Below, one piece after another: positions 11,281 to 23,167 of a stretch of 64,000 bases of DNA (its first letter is position 1; the number at the start of each line of letters is the position of its first letter). Both the position numbers and the translations under genes were made by a program. The stretch comes from Symsagittifera roscoffensis. Taxonomy: Eukaryota; Xenacoelomorpha; Acoela; Convolutidae. The stretch spans positions 43,525,430-43,589,429 of the forward strand of contig NC_087065.1 of the NCBI RefSeq assembly GCF_963678635.1, in the 5' to 3' direction. Under the pieces are notes generated by a model, which was not told the origin of the DNA, ran no database searches, and saw nothing but the letters and a program-made list of their open reading frames with translations.

Positions 11281-14200
11281 AGTGATAGTTTGAGTTATGG
11301 TTGCGATTAGATGGCTGGAATTTTCTGTTAGAGAGAATAATCGACAGATGAACCGACTAAGAAATATTTGGAAAACTTGATGCACAGCAGTGTGTACTGT
11401 TCGTATCAGATTGACATCGGGTAAGAATTTTTCAAGCGAGCTTTCGTAACACACCCGAATACTGTATTCATTGCAGGAGAAAAGATTGTTGATAAAGGTT
11501 GATTCCGACGGAAAAGAAAGAGAAGAAATGTCCAAGGAAGATCTGGAGAGAAATGTGACAAAAACTTCTGGGAAACAATCGTAGACCCTTTCTCTTGTTG
11601 CAAGCAAAGAGTAGAGGAGCAGCAGTGTTGTACGACTGCCTCCAACTGCGTCAGAATGACCACTGATGTGTTGCAAGACACTGAAACCAAAAGTACAGAG
11701 TCGATATCGCAGGAGAAGGAAATGGAACAGTAACATTAGCCGAAAGACAATATGCAGCGATTAGAAAGTTTAGAAGTTTTAGAACATCTAAACGACGAAA
11801 ATTTTTTAAAAAGATGAACAAAGAAGTAGCAAAGGTGAAATTTAAAATCAGGTTTAGTTTGTGTGGGAAACACTCAAATTAGCAACACGCTAACTAAGCT
11901 TGATAATGGAAATTGAACCAGGAAAAAATTATAGTTAATTTGAGTTTGATGCTGCTGCAATTATAAAATTGCACCGAGTTTCCTGTTTTTTCTATTCAGG
12001 ACTAGTAACAAAAAAAGTTTCCGAAGAGGAGAAGCATTTTAGTTTGTTTGTTGGCAGGACTGTCCTGCATCCCAACTTTTATTAATCCTAGGAGAAAAAG
12101 TTCTAACTAGAGACAATAACACTAGAAGTCAGAAAAAATATTTCATCTTGAGTCATATCCTCAGAGTGCAGATGATTAGTGAAAACGTTAGAAGGCTTTA
12201 GCAACGTAGTATAATGCCATTTGTAGCACGTAATGAGTCAATGTGATGTGGATAAAAATTCTTTTGATGTACGTTGTAAGTTCTGTTCGATGGCACTTCC
12301 AATTTGATGAGTTACTCGAAGTTCAATGAGGACATTGACCAGGTCGACCAGGGAGTATGTGACATTCGACCAGAATGACCGAAAAGATACGTCATCAACG
12401 AGTTTTTATTTCGAACAGTTGATTGGGAAAATTGGTTGTTTTGAACCATCATTAGTATTAATCGTTCATTTGAACATATTCGGAGGGGTTAATTTGGACT
12501 TACGAAATAATTTTCAAGATTTCGATTTGCGTGTGCATGACACGTAGCAGTTTTATTTTCCGCAGCAATGGATAGGCGCGAAAATCAGAACGCCGATTGA
12601 CACAACAAGAAATATAGCGAACGACAGAAAATGTAATCACCAATTTTCAAAGCAGAGCGCTCCGAGTTGTAAAGAATGTACATCTACAATCGTTACTGAG
12701 CTATTCCCGAAAATCGGGAGGGCTATCGGGAGGAATTTACTACCCTTTATGATGGCCAAGAAGACTTCTCTTCGTCCGGATTCAAGAATCCGGAATGGTA
12801 TAGGAGAAGTATTGATAACTATATTTTTTTTAACTTTTAGCTTTCCGGAAATTCCTGAAATATAACAGTCGCCTTCTTAAGTCACATATGAGGATAAAGA
12901 TAAATAGGCCCTATAACCATTGGTTCAAGAGTCAGGGACACTATCTATTGTGTTTTTCTACCTCAAGCGGTCGGAGCCAATTCGGTTCACTTGCGACATG
13001 AGACTAAAACCCTTGTTACAGCTTAAAGGCCACTGCCAGTACCAGCACGATCTCTAGAATTGGGTTACTAAATTAATATGTAACTCTAGAATAAGTGGGT
13101 ATATAAGTTTAACTCGAGAAGTTTGTAATGAATTAGTTTTAGCTCACGAAATAAGTTTTTGGTCTGGACCATTGGGAGACTTCTGTCGCCACCTTTCCAC
13201 CGAAGGATCACTCTGGTCCACTTCTAATATATCTCTTCTTTACTCGCGATCGAGCTGTCTTATTCTGCTAAGAATAAAACAGCTCGATTCTCGTTCGAAT
13301 TATGTATCGGAAATTGCGAATAGCAATTTCCCGCAGCTATTTTTGACTACTTTCCCGCGATTGTGATTTTAAACTTCTGATCTTATTTTTCAGATATTTT
13401 TAGTTGTAGCGAGAAACTTGTGCATATTCGAATTTTTAAAAAATTACATTTTACCCCAAATTCATGTCTTTTGCGTGGCTTAAGGTCAAACTTCCAAATA
13501 TGACCGACTGGCACATACTCCCCGGAATCAAGATCGATGTCCTCATCGCATGTCGTCGTCTGTCAGTGAGCCCCCAGAATGTTGAGTTCGTCTCAAGATA
13601 CAGTGCCAGTGGTCATTTACAGAAGTTTGCAGCAGATTTAACTTTATCTACACCCCAAAATTCACAACCATGCAAAATTGTCACATTATCGCTAAACAGC
13701 AATCAATATCTGCATACACCTGCACCCTGAATTTCCGCTTTGTAAGCTAATGATTAAAATTTCTTTTGCTTTACCCATTCAGAAAATTGTCATGCAGCAT
13801 TTTGATTTATATAGTAGTCATAATATTTTAGTAACAATAATTTTTCATTAAATTTTATTTTCCGTGCCCTGAATAGTGATAGTTTGAGTTATGGTTGCGA
13901 TTAGATGGCTGGAAGTTTCTATTAGAGAGAATAATCGACAAAAAGAACCGACTAAGAAACATTTGGAAAAACTTGATTGCCTGAAATATTTAGATCTTTT
14001 TGAGAAAATGTGCAAAACCCTGAACATTCTTATGGAAGTAAATAAACTATGAGCTAGAAGACGATTGATGCCTTGGTTGAGAGCCAATATGACTGCCTGG
14101 CTGTTTGAGCCTGCTGAAAAGCATATGTCGAAGCACAGCAGTGTGTACTGTTCGTATCAGATGGACATAGGGTAAGAATTTTTCAAGCGAGCTTTCGTAA

Positions 14201-17200
14201 CACACCCGAATACTGTATTTATTGCAGGAGAAAAGAACGTTGAAAAAGGTTGATTCCGACGGAAAAGAAAAAAAAGAAATGTGTAAGGAAGATCTGGAGA
14301 GAAATGTGACATTGTGTCTTCACAAAAACTTCTGGGAAACAATCGTAGACCCTCTTTCTTGTTGCAAGCAAAGAGTAGAGGAGCAGCAGTGTTAGACGAC
14401 TGCCTCCAATTGCGTCAAAATGACCACTGATGTGTTGCAAGACACTGAAACCAAAATTTCAGAGTCAATGTCACAGGAGAAGGAGATGGAACAGTAACTT
14501 TATCCGAAAGACAAGATGCAACGATTAGAAAATTTAGAAGTTTTAGAACATCTAAACGACGAAAATTTTTAAAAAAGATAAACAAAGAAGTAGCAAAGAG
14601 GAAATTTAAAATCAGATTTAGTTTGTATGGGAAAAACTCAAATTAGCAACACGCTAACTAAGCTTGATAATGAAAATTGAATCAGGAAAAAAATTGTAGT
14701 TAATTTGAGTTTGATGTTGCTGCAATTATAAAATTGCAGTGAGTTTTCTATTTTTTCTATTCAGGACTAGTAACAAAAAAAATTTCCGAAGAGGAGAATC
14801 ATTTTAGTTTGTTGGTTGGCAGGACTGTCCTGCATCCCAACTTTTTTTAAATCCTAGGAGAAAAAGTTCTAACTAGAGACAATAACACTAGAAGTCAGAA
14901 AAAAAATTTATCTTGATTCATATCCTCAGAGTGCAGATGATTAGTGAACACGTTAGAAGGCTTTAGCAACGTAGTATAATGTTATTTGTAGCACGTAATG
15001 AGTCAATGTGATGTGGATAAAAATTCTTTTGATGTACGTTGTAAGTTCTGTTCGATGGCACTTCCAATTTGATGAGTTACTCGAAGTTCAATGAGGACAT
15101 TGACCAGGTCGACCAGGGAGTATGTGACATTCGACCAGAATGACCGAAAAGATACGTCATCAACGAGTTTTTATTTCGAACAGTTGATTGGGAAAATTGG
15201 TTGTTTTGAACCATTATTAGTATTAATCGTTCAATTGAACATATTCGGAGGGGTTAATTTGGACTTACGAAATAATTTTCAAGATTTCGATTTGCGTGTG
15301 CATGACACGTAGCAGTTTTATTTTCCGCAGCAATGGATAGGCGCGAAAATCAGAACGTCGATTGACACAACAAGAAATATAGCAAACGACAGAAAATGTA
15401 ATCACCAATTTTCAAAGCAGAGCGCTCCGAGTTGTATAGAATGTACATCTACAATCGTTACTGAGCAATTCCCGAAAATCGGGAGGGCTATCGGGAGGAA
15501 TTTACTACCCTTTCTGATGGCCAAGAAGACTTCTCTTCGTCCGGATTCAAGAATCCGGAATGGTATAGGAGAAGTATTGATAACTATATTTTTTTTAACT
15601 TTTGGCTTTCCGGAAATTCCTGAATTATAACAGTCGCCTTCTTAAGTCACATATGAGGACAAAGATAAATAGGCCCTATAACCATTGGTTCAAGAGTCAG
15701 GGACACTATCTATTGTGTTTTTCTACCTCAAGCGGTCGGAGCCAATTCGGTTCACTTGCGACATGAGACTAAAACCCTTGTTACAGCTTAAAGGCCACTG
15801 CCAGTACCAGCACGATCTCTAGAATTGGGTTACTAAATTAATATGTAACTCTAGAATAAGTGGGTATATAAGTTTAACTCGAGAAGTTTGTAATGAATTA
15901 GTTTTAGCTCACGAAATAAGTTTTTGGTCTGGACCATTGGGAGACTTCTGTCGCCACCTTTCCACCGAAGGATCACTCTGGTCCACTTCTAATATATCTC
16001 TTCTTTACTCGCGATCGAGCTGTCTTATTCTGTTAAGAATAAAACAGCTCGATTCTCGTTCGAATTATGTATCCGAAATTGCGAATAGCAATTTCCCGCA
16101 GCTATTTTTGACTACTTTCCCGCGATTGTGTTTTTAAACTTCTGATCTTATTTTTCAGATATTTTTAGTTGTAGCGAGAAACTTGTGCATATTCGAATTT
16201 TTTAAAAATTACATTTTACCCCAAATTCATGTCTTTTGCGTGGCTTAAGGTCAAACTTCCAAATATGACCGACTGGCACATACTCCTCGGAATCAAGATC
16301 GATGTCCTCATCGCATGTCCTCGTCTGTCAGTGAGTTCCAGAATGTTGAGTTCGTCTCAAGATAGAGTGCTAGTGGTCATTTACAGAAGTTTGCAGCAGA
16401 TTTAACTTTATCTACACCCCAAAATTCACAACCATGCAAAATTGTCACATTATCGCTAAACAGCAATCGATATCTGCATACACCTGCACCCTGAATTTCC
16501 GCTTTGTAAGCTAATGATTAAAATTTCTTTTGCTTTACCCATTCAGAAAATTGTCATGCAGCATTTTGATTTATATAGTAGTCATAATATTTTAGTAACA
16601 ATGATTTTTCATTAAATTTTATTTTCCGTGCCCTGAATAGTGATAGTTTGAGTTATGGTTGCGATTAGATGGCTGGAAGTTTCTGTTAGAGAGAATAATC
16701 GACAAAAAGAACCGACTAAGAAACATTTGGAAAAACTTGATTGCCTGAAATATTTAGATCTTTTTGAGAAAATGTGCAAAACCCTGAACATTCTTATGGA
16801 AGTAAATAAACTATGAGCTAGAAGACGATTGATGCCTTGGTTGAGAGCCAACATGACTGCCTGGCTGTTTGAGCCTGCTGAAAAGCATATGTCGAAGCAC
16901 AGCAGTGTGTACTGTTCGTATCAGATGGACATAGGGTAAGAATTTTTCAAGCGAGCTTTCGTAACACACCCGAATACTGTATTTATTGCAGGAGAAAAGA
17001 ACGTTGAAAAAGGCTGATTCCGACGGAAAAGAAAGAAAAGAAATGTGTAAGGAAGATCTGGAGAGAAATGTGACATTGTGTCTTCACAAAAACTTCTGGG
17101 AAACAATCGTAGACCCTCTTTCTTGTTGCAAGCAAAGAGTAGAGGAGCAGCAGTGTTAGACGACTGCCTCCAATTGCGTCAAAATGACCACTGATGTGTT

Positions 17201-17617
17201 GCAAGACACTGAAACCAAAAGTTCAGAGTCAATGTCACAGGAGAAGGAGATGGAACAGTAACATTATCCGAAAGACAAGATGCAACGATTAGAAATTTTA
17301 GAAGTTTTAGAACATCTAAACGACGAAAATACAGTGCGTCTCAAGATACAGTGCCAGTGGTCATTTACAGAAGTTTGCAGCAGATTTAACTTTATCTACA
17401 CCCCAAAATTCACAACCATGCAAAATTGTCACCTTATCGCTAAACAGCAATCAATATCTGCATACACCTGCACCCTGAATTTCCGCTTTGTAAGCTAATG
17501 ATTAAACATTCTTTTGCTTTACCCATTCAGAAAATTGTCATGCAGCATTTTGATTTATATAGAGTCATAATATTTTAGTAACAATAGTTTTTAATTAAAT
17601 TTTCTTTTTCGTGCCCT

Positions 17618-19880
17618 CAGATTTCGTCTAAGTTCAAACTCATGCCCCTTTCCTTTCCCCGCTCAAGACTCAAGAATCGACACTGAGCATCCTGCTCATT
17701 TCGTGCTCCTTGCCCTTGAGGTGCTGGGCCCTGATGCACTCGACAGTGTAATCTGCCTCAACAGCTCTTCCTCATCGTCGGAGCTGATCACGATCTCTTC
17801 CCAAGCCTTTAGTTGTTCGTAGGATCGCATCCATTCCCGCTGCTCTTACAATCTCTTCGCATGGTTTGGCAAACCCTTCACCTTGGACTCCCTCAAGCAA
17901 AAGGAGTTATGCAAGCTCAAGCTCACGTTCTTCGCCAAGTCTTCCTCCAATATTGACTCCTTCGCCTTGGTATTATCTCTAGACACTCTACCAATTCTCT
18001 TCCAACCCGTAGTGCAAGAGTCAGCAAGGGTCTCTTGGAGGCTTCCGGCCCTATCTCAGCCAGGAACTGTCGATATTCTTTCTGATGTTTCTTCATGTGA
18101 TCCTTCGTCACTGCGTATAACCAAAACGTCAACGTCGTTCGAAACCATGGGAACAATCTTATGCGGCTCCACACGTGCCTCACCTCCATAGGTATAGACA
18201 ATACTTCGCGCGCAGTCTCGAACAACTCAAGCCTCCTGCTGTAATCAATAGCGTGTATCGATTCCGCTGTCGGTGCCCTCGACTCCCGATATTTCGTCAC
18301 GTTTTCCTCGATCCATCGCAACGCCATCATCAAACTCACTACAAGGAGGGTGACCTTCTGTCGATGATCGGGTAACCCGATTGACCGAACTTCCTCCACG
18401 TCCCATATCAAGCAGAAGTTCGATTGCTCCGGATACCACACTGTCTGTGCCAGGCAGTGGCATGGGCATACCCCATGTGTCAGATTGATACTCCGGAGGT
18501 TATGTTCTCCCGAAGCTTCCAACACAGGTTCTATCTCAATCATTTTCTCGTGTGTCACATCATTTTCCTCCTTGGTTGGGGCACCGGTCATCGTTTTCCC
18601 GATCGTGTTCTGTCTCTCGAAATCACTCGTGTTTTCGCCTTCCAAGCTCAAGAGTTCCTCTCCCCATATCTCACTCAAGTGTTCTCTTTGGTCCCCCGGT
18701 ACAGCTCCCAGGATCTTTCTCGATAGTCTGTGCGAGTGATGCGACACCGAGCCAGGCGTACGCACTTGGGTAGCGAGAAGGCTTTGTCGATTAGTATCCT
18801 CTGACTGGATACCTCCACCATTGACATGTGTAATTTAGTAGCTTCCACACAGGTTAGCCATCACCGATCCCACTAGGGACTTCGCGTTCACTGGCAAACT
18901 ATAAGCTTCATTCCAGGGAAACCCCATCTCCGCCTCAAGACCAATCTTCCACCCTCTGATGGGTTTCTGGGTTATTTGCAACGCTACAGGCCATGAATCC
19001 ACGCTCGACGCTGTCAGCAAGTGGTGCTCGGACTCTAGCACTCCAGCGATTGCAAGCTGCACTTCCTTGTGAAGAGTTCCAACGCCGTTGCTATATTTAC
19101 AGTAGTGCTCGTGTAACACTCAGCCACTATCTGTACCGCGCTCTTTTCCTTCTCTGTGATGTCACACCAAACCAAGTGGTTAAGTCTTCTTTCTGGAAGG
19201 ACTGTATCCTGACACAGGATCGTCCATCGCAAGAATCCTCTCCATTTCCACACACCAGGCCCAGACAACTACCGGGTTCCATTTTCTTTGCTGATTTATC
19301 TAGCTTGCTCGTTGTTTCCTCCGACTCCTTACTATGGGGTAGGATCAGTTTGTGTACCAGATTCAGATTCCCCAAGTCCTTATCCTTCATTGGTGATAGT
19401 CTCACTCGCTCCGTGACTTCTTCAATCCAGCTTGCATGGGGATGTGGGAACTCACCAGGAAGGCCTCAGCAACTTCCAAACCGTCCCAAAATTCGTAATC
19501 AGCATGCCATTTCCATTTCCCATCTTCAATTCCACCCTCTTGTTCGAGCGCGGCACGCTGATCACTTCTGGAATCATCTCAAGTGTTAGGCCTAGGCTCG
19601 GCCTTTCCCTTTCTATCGCGTCATATTGAATAATGTTCTCTTTCCAGAACTTTAACAACTCCGCCACTTCAAAATTCATGTACGCGTTCCCGGCCTCCGA
19701 ATCCAAGAAAGGGTTGTAAGCTATTCCCATTACTCCAGGTACATATTGAAATTCTCCCCGCTTTGTGGGCTTAGAGTAGTCTTCTGCCCGGGCTAAATTA
19801 CAATGCACGTCATGCCCCTCCTCGAACTTCTTGTTGTACAACCTCCGTATTTCATCAAGTTTCCCATGGCTCTCTAGAGA
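17618..19880 (-). pseudogene. Element B ORF2, C-terminal part (left of the A insertion)
   Basis: Reads on the - strand as the last about 750 codons of ORF2 of a third subfamily. Open pieces: 19841-19452 (FQYVPGVMGIAYNPF), 19268-19035 and 19119-18835 (ITALGF- and SSSAP-region equivalents), and 18765-17923 (LTHGVCPCHCLAQTVWYP, then WSRIRLFPWFR). The Cys-rich and acidic C-terminal tail follows to a stop near 17675. Frameshifts and stops separate the pieces. The sequence is interrupted exactly at 19880 by the LTR of A and resumes at 45023. Confidence 0.85.
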
Positions 19881-20309
19881 TGTAACATTCGCCCAAATAC
19901 TACACAGCGACGGAGCGTAGAAAAAGTACCTAGTAACGACTGGCAGGTGTCAGTTACCTTAATCCTACTCGTTTTTCACCGTCTCGACCTTGCCAGTTGA
20001 TTTTCTGGTCTGTTTAGGGCTAAGTAAAAAGTTACTATTTTTAGGCCATCAGTCAAACGACTTTTGATCAGCTTTCGGTTACATGCGAACAACCACATAG
20101 CTGAGTCTCGGATCCTCAGACTACGTGATTGCCATTAAAAACACGGCTCGAACAACCTATTTTAATATGTTTTTGTGTGACAGTTCTATATTAAATCCAT
20201 TAGAGATGGATTGACCCTTTCCTCTTTCTAGCTACTCATATTCTAAAATATCAAATTATACCGGTGTTAATTCAGACTTCTACGACATCCAAGTAGCTAC
20301 AAAGTCAGT

Positions 20310-20317
20310 TTTATATA
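20310..20317 (-). promoter_or_regulatory. TATA box of the element A LTR
   Basis: TATATAAA on the - strand, about 445 bp from the U3 end of the LTR. The same box is at 21960-21967 and 44570-44577; the C LTR has TATAAA at 51026-51031. Transcription would begin about 25-30 bp downstream, so U3 is about 450 bp and R-U5 about 400 bp. Confidence 0.65.
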
Positions 20318-20472
20318 GTCCCTTCACATAAAACAGTCTCTGGGGGACCAAGCCTCCGCTCCCGTAATCTTCCTGAGATAACGTTCTTATCTCTTCCAAT
20401 TTGTGGCACGGGAGGGTTCCGTGGAATATTCCTTCCCCACTGAAGCTTCCTTCTCCACCAATTTCCACTGCT

Positions 20473-20511
20473 AAGAGTCTTATCGTGTGTTGTTGCCACG
20501 ATAAGAGGCTT
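20473..20511. repeat. Internal LTR hairpin
   Basis: CTTATCGTG and CACGATAAG form a 9-bp perfect stem with a 9-nt loop and imperfect extension on both sides. It is conserved in all four LTRs, including the more diverged C copy (about 51195-51225). Confidence 0.7.
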
Positions 20512-20738
20512 CGTATTTTTCGTCTCTTGTGCGACCGTTTTCCACAATATTTGTCGTTCTTCTGTTTTTTCGTCGTTTTTCGTCAAAATGGCCGTCTTTT
20601 TTGTATTTCTGAGAAATATCCACAATTCAATCGAAATTTTAAAGATAAGAATTCTAGAAAATTCCTACCCTCCTTCGCAATACTTTTTCGTTCCTAAAGC
20701 CTCTTTTCATTTTATTTCGTGTCGCCGGAAGGTTGCGC

Positions 20739-20762
20739 TGTGCCATCTGGTAGAATGGCACA
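20739..20762. repeat. Hairpin at the U3 terminus of the LTR
   Basis: TGTGCCAT and ATGGCACA form an 8-bp inverted repeat ending exactly at the LTR edge. It occurs in the other A LTRs; in C one arm has a single change (TGTGTCAT). Confidence 0.75.
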
Positions 20763-20800
20763 TACTCCCCGGACAAGTCCCCATCAATGTCCCTATTGAT
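20763..20800 (-). promoter_or_regulatory. Candidate polypurine tract next to the 3' LTR of A
   Basis: On the - strand TTGTCCGGGGAGTA immediately precedes the LTR. A tract at this place primes plus-strand DNA synthesis in LTR elements. The purine run is short (GGGGAG) and the last two bases before the LTR are TA. The same sequence stands next to the LTR at 22413 and in element C at 51479. Confidence 0.65.
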
Positions 20801-21101
20801 CGCATAACACCAGGTTATCGTCAAGTAGTGTTCCAGTTCTCTATAATCAATCTTACAAATCGCATAAGAAAATGAAATTCATCTACTCCACCTCAACTCA
20901 CTACGTGTTCACAAATGGCATCGTACTACATTTCACTGCCTTTCAACATTCAGCTTGCTCGTTGTTTCCTCCGACTCCTTACTATGGGGTAGGATCAGTT
21001 TGTGTACCAGATTCAGATTCCCCAAGTCCTTATCCTTCATTGGTGATAGTCTCACTCGCTCCGTGACTTCTTCAATCCAGCTTGCATGGGGATGTGGGAA
21101 C

Positions 21102-21530
21102 TCACCAGGAAGGCCTCAGCAACTTCCAAACCGTCCCAAAAATTGTAATCAGCATGCCATTTCCATTTCCCATCTTCAATTCCCCCCTCTTGTTCGAGCG
21201 CGGCACGCTGATCACTTCTGGAATCTTCTCAAGTGTTAGGCCTAGGCTCGGCCTTTCCCTTTCTATCGCGTCAATTTGAATAATGTTCTCTGTCCAGAAC
21301 TTTAACAACTCCGCCACTTCAAAATTCATGTACGCGTTCCCGGCCTCCGAATCCAAGAAAGGGTTGTAAGCTATTCCCATTACTCCAGGTACATATTGAA
21401 ATTCTCCCCGCTTTGTGGGCTTAGAGTAGTCTTCTGCCCGGGCTAAATTACAATGCACGTCATGCCCCTCCTCGAACTTCTTGTTGTACAACCTCCGTAT
21501 TTCATCAAGTTTCCCATGGCTCTCTAGAGA
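21102..21530 (-). pseudogene. Second copy of the element B ORF2 fragment
   Basis: Duplicate of 19452-19880 within the tandem duplication; the 129-codon open frame at 21491-21102 differs from the first copy by a few residues. It again holds the AYNPF motif and ends at the duplicated LTR edge. Confidence 0.9.
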
Positions 21531-22412
21531 TGTAACATTCGCCCAAATACTACACAGCGACGGAGCGTAGAAAAAGTACCTAGTAACGACTGGCAGGTGT
21601 CAGTTACCTTAATCCTACTCGTTTTTCACCGTCTCGACCTTGCCAGTTGATTTTCTGGTCTGTTTAGGGCTAAGTAAAAAGTTACTATTTTTAGGCCATC
21701 AGTCAAACGACTTTTGATCAGCTTTCGGTTACATGCGAACAACCACATAGCTGAGTCTCGGATCCTCAGACTACGTGATTGCCATTAAAAACACGGCTCG
21801 AACAACCTATTTTAATATGTTTTTGTGTGACAGTTCTATATTAAATCCATTGGAGATGGATTTACCCTTTCCTCTTTCTAGCTACTCATATTCTAAAATA
21901 TCAAATTATACCGGTGTTAATTCAGACTTCTACGACATCCAAGTAGCTACAAAGTCAGTTTTATATAGTCCCTTCACATAAAACAGTCTCTGGGGGACCA
22001 AGCCTCCGCTCCCGTAATCTTCCTGAGATAACGTTCTTATCTCTTCCAATTTGTGGCACGGGAGGGTTCCGTGGAATATTCCTTCCCCACTGAAGCTTCC
22101 TTCTCCACCAATTTCCACTGCTAAGAGTCTTATCGTGTGTTGTTGCCACGATAAGAGGCTTCGTATTTTTCGTCTCTTGTGCGACCGTTTTCCACAATAT
22201 TTGTCGTTCTTCTGTTTTTTCGTCGTTTTTCGTCAAAATGGCCGTCTTTTTTGTATTTCTGAGAAATATCCACAATTCAATCGAAATTTTAAAGATAAGA
22301 ATTCTAGAAAATTCCTACCCTCCTTCGCAATACTTTTTCGTTCCTAAAGCCTCTTTTCATTTTATTTCGTGTCGCCGGAAGGTTGCGCTGTGCCATCTGG
22401 TAGAATGGCACA
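21531..22412 (-). repeat. 3' LTR of element A (second copy, from the tandem duplication)
   Basis: Identical in extent to 19881-20762 and differing at only a few bases. It is the copy still joined to the intact 3' untranslated region of A. Confidence 0.95.
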
Positions 22413-23167
22413 TACTCCCCGGACAAGTCCCCATCAATGTCCCTATTGATCGCATAACACCAGGTTATCGTCAAGTAGTGTTCCAGTTCTCTATAATCAA
22501 TCTTACAAATCGCATAAGAAAATGAAATTCATCTACTCCACCTCAACTCACTACGTGTTCACAAATGGCATTGTACTACATTTCACTGCCTTTCAACATT
22601 TTCACCAAATTTGCACCATGAGGAGTGTCCTAGATAAAATTTCTTTTCTGACTATTTACGTCGTCTTGCCATAAAACTTCTTTTCGCTCTTTGTGATTAA
22701 AAAGTTGGGACGTGGCACGGCCACGCACCCGTTAAAATTAACTTAACGTCACTCACCAAGTATGATCAGTTATTTATGCAGTCCTTTCAATATTAAACCT
22801 AAGAAACTCTGTGGCTAGGAAAGTTATTGAGTTACTCACCCTTCTCGAGCGAGTTTACTCAAACTTACCATGTCGCCACACAGTGAAATTGTGTCTTACA
22901 CAAGTTAAAAACTTCAGTCATATTTAAATAGGTAAATATACTCACCTACGTTTTATATATAACAGTTTTCTTTCAACAATTTTAACAATTGTAACAACTT
23001 TCAAAGTTTGGTTTGACCAAACTAAATCAAAACAAAAAGTTCAACAAGTTCAATAATCAAAACTTGGTTGATTGGTTCAAGTTTTAACACACAAAGACAA
23101 TCAAGTTTTTTCTCCTTTTCTTCTCTTCTTTGCTCACGTCTTCACTTGTTCTCTTCGTTCATAATCT
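22413..23167 (-). other. 3' untranslated region of element A
   Basis: 755 bp between the ORF2 stop and the LTR, AT-rich with short repeats of the AACAATTTTAACAATTG type around 22970-23000. It is conserved as a block in element C (51479-52223). No gene seen. Confidence 0.8.

Larger units (their letters stand above)
8521..17617 (+). repeat. Tandem array of about 2.76-kb units: ORF2 tail plus hairpin-rich spacer
   Basis: The same sequence block starts at 8521, 11281, 13875 and 16639. Units 1 and 3 are about 2,760 bp. Unit 2 is 2,594 bp because about 165 bp of the coding tail is missing near 11380. Unit 4 is partial: near 17329 it jumps from the start of the spacer to its end, and it stops at about 17617 where element B begins. 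Each unit holds the + strand C-terminal tail of ORF2 (about 620 bp) followed by about 2.1 kb of AT-rich non-coding DNA. The units are nearly identical over long stretches, so the amplification is much younger than element D. Confidence 0.9.
19881..20762 (-). repeat. 3' LTR of element A (first copy)
   Basis: 882 bp, TGTAAC at the left edge and GGCACA at the right edge, giving TG...CA on either strand. Nearly the same sequence occurs at 21531-22412, 44139-45022 and 50598-51478. It holds a - strand TATA box at 20310-20317 and two hairpins. A 104-codon open frame on the - strand upstream of the TATA box is shifted in the C copy and is probably not coding. Confidence 0.93.
19303..22600. repeat. 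1.65-kb tandem duplication spanning B ORF2, the LTR of A and the 3' end of A
   Basis: 19303-20950 and 20951-22600 are nearly identical, with a constant offset of 1,650 bp. The unit starts inside ORF2 of B, crosses the B/A junction, includes a whole LTR and runs about 188 bp into the internal 3' region of A. It must have formed after A inserted, and the very few differences suggest it is recent. Confidence 0.95.

Noticed and set aside
20311-20625. 104-codon open frame in the LTR upstream of the TATA box, present in the A LTRs
   Set aside because: The C LTR frame is disrupted and the composition is not protein-like; conservation follows from LTR identity.
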